Source: UBA4742 sp002403895
GTDB lineage: Bacteria; Actinomycetota; Acidimicrobiia; Acidimicrobiales; Acidimicrobilacustridaceae
DNA: 41,806 nucleotides
NCBI GenBank assembly: GCA_036823295.1
Contig: DAISGD010000028.1
Span: 1-41,806 of the forward strand
Direction of reading: 5' to 3'
The position numbers were made by a program, and so were the translations under genes. The notes under the pieces were generated by a model. The model was given only the letters and a program-made list of their open reading frames with translations, ran no database searches and was not told where the DNA came from. This document shows positions 41,658 through 41,806 of the stretch, in pieces. Positions within the stretch are counted from its first letter, which is position 1, and each line of letters starts with the position of its first letter.

Positions 41658-41806
41658 GTGAGGCGCGCGCTCCAGCCCGAGGTTGTGGATGTCCTTTGGG
41701 ACGCAGTCGAGCCGCTCCTCCCGCGGCAAGGTCGATGCTCACCCGCTGCGGTGTCACCGGCCACGGGTCCCGGACGCCGCGTTCGCAGTCGCGGACTGGT
41801 TTCCCG
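41658..41806 (+). pseudogene. IS5-family transposase N-terminus, frameshifted and cut by window edge
   Basis: Starting at GTG 41658 (GGGGAGG upstream) one frame gives EVVDVLWDAVEPLLPRQ, the usual opening of an IS5-group transposase. From about 41728 the family pattern continues one frame over as HPLRCHRPRVPD, close to the common HPLGCHRPRVPDR segment. A +1 frameshift around 41722-41730 splits the two. The rest, with the DDE residues, is beyond the window. Terminal inverted repeats were not found. Confidence 0.55.

Noticed and set aside
41555..41764. Short minus-strand frame at the right edge
   Set aside because: Arg/Gly-rich translation without motif, overlapping the plus-strand transposase remnant that has family resemblance.

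Overview
The window is high-GC DNA from an actinobacterium. Three things support this: a proteasome-type AAA ATPase (Mpa/ARC), a fused F420-precursor synthase (FbiC), and conserved actinobacterial families such as DUF3151 and a MarP-like protease. The proteasome ATPase near trmI recalls the mycobacterial neighbourhood. The mix with an NDP-forming acyl-CoA synthetase, a GH84 enzyme and many leaderless genes would fit a member of the Acidimicrobiia, but that placement is inference. Genes are densely packed, no rRNA, tRNA or CRISPR was seen, and the only mobile-element trace is a frameshifted IS5-like transposase fragment at the right edge.

Layout. 1-2546: the 5' part of mpa (minus), a small ferredoxin, a 53-residue zinc-ribbon membrane protein and a YqgE/AlgH protein. 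2587-6723 (minus): three small membrane proteins, then a tight tRNA T-arm modification operon (ThiS/MoaD-like sulfur carrier, TtuA, TrmI; overlapping stops and starts), then a MarP-like membrane serine protease. 6835-11161 (minus): a Lon-N domain protein, a PBP4-type carboxypeptidase and an NDP-forming acyl-CoA synthetase beta/alpha pair. This pair is divergent from a cytoplasmic GH84 O-GlcNAcase-like enzyme, 21 bp apart across a symmetric promoter. 12539-14827: a TetR regulator, divergent from a small beta-rich protein and a FIST-domain protein. 14862-21744 (plus): tkt, tal, pgl, a lipoprotein and fbiC. 21895-24959: a small helical protein, then a three-gene cluster of a Cys-rich metal-binding protein, an McrB-like AAA+ ATPase and a partner resembling the arm of McrC/DUF2357 proteins without a visible nuclease core. 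24975-29903: typA, a small zinc-binding protein, a GH13 alpha-glucosidase and RNase D. 29911-31821 (minus, continuing into rnd): a five-gene operon of DUF3151, flavin reductase, mobA, rhodanese and rnd. 31892-36759 (minus): an alpha/beta hydrolase downstream of a divergent pyruvate kinase, an acyl-CoA dehydrogenase, a membrane protein and a SirB1-type protein. 36839-41580 (plus): a fatty acyl-CoA synthetase, GDPD, a gamma-glutamyltransferase homologue and a membrane-anchored protein of unknown function. 41658-end: the transposase remnant.

How it fits together. Most genes are housekeeping: tRNA modification, pentose phosphate and glycolysis, cell wall, lipid activation and oxidation, and cofactor synthesis (F0, MoCo). 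The least explained part is the AAA+/DUF2357-like module at 22241-24959. At least eleven start codons are preceded by a TANNNT -10 element only 6-8 nt away, which implies leaderless mRNAs as a major expression mode; this pattern was used to choose several starts.
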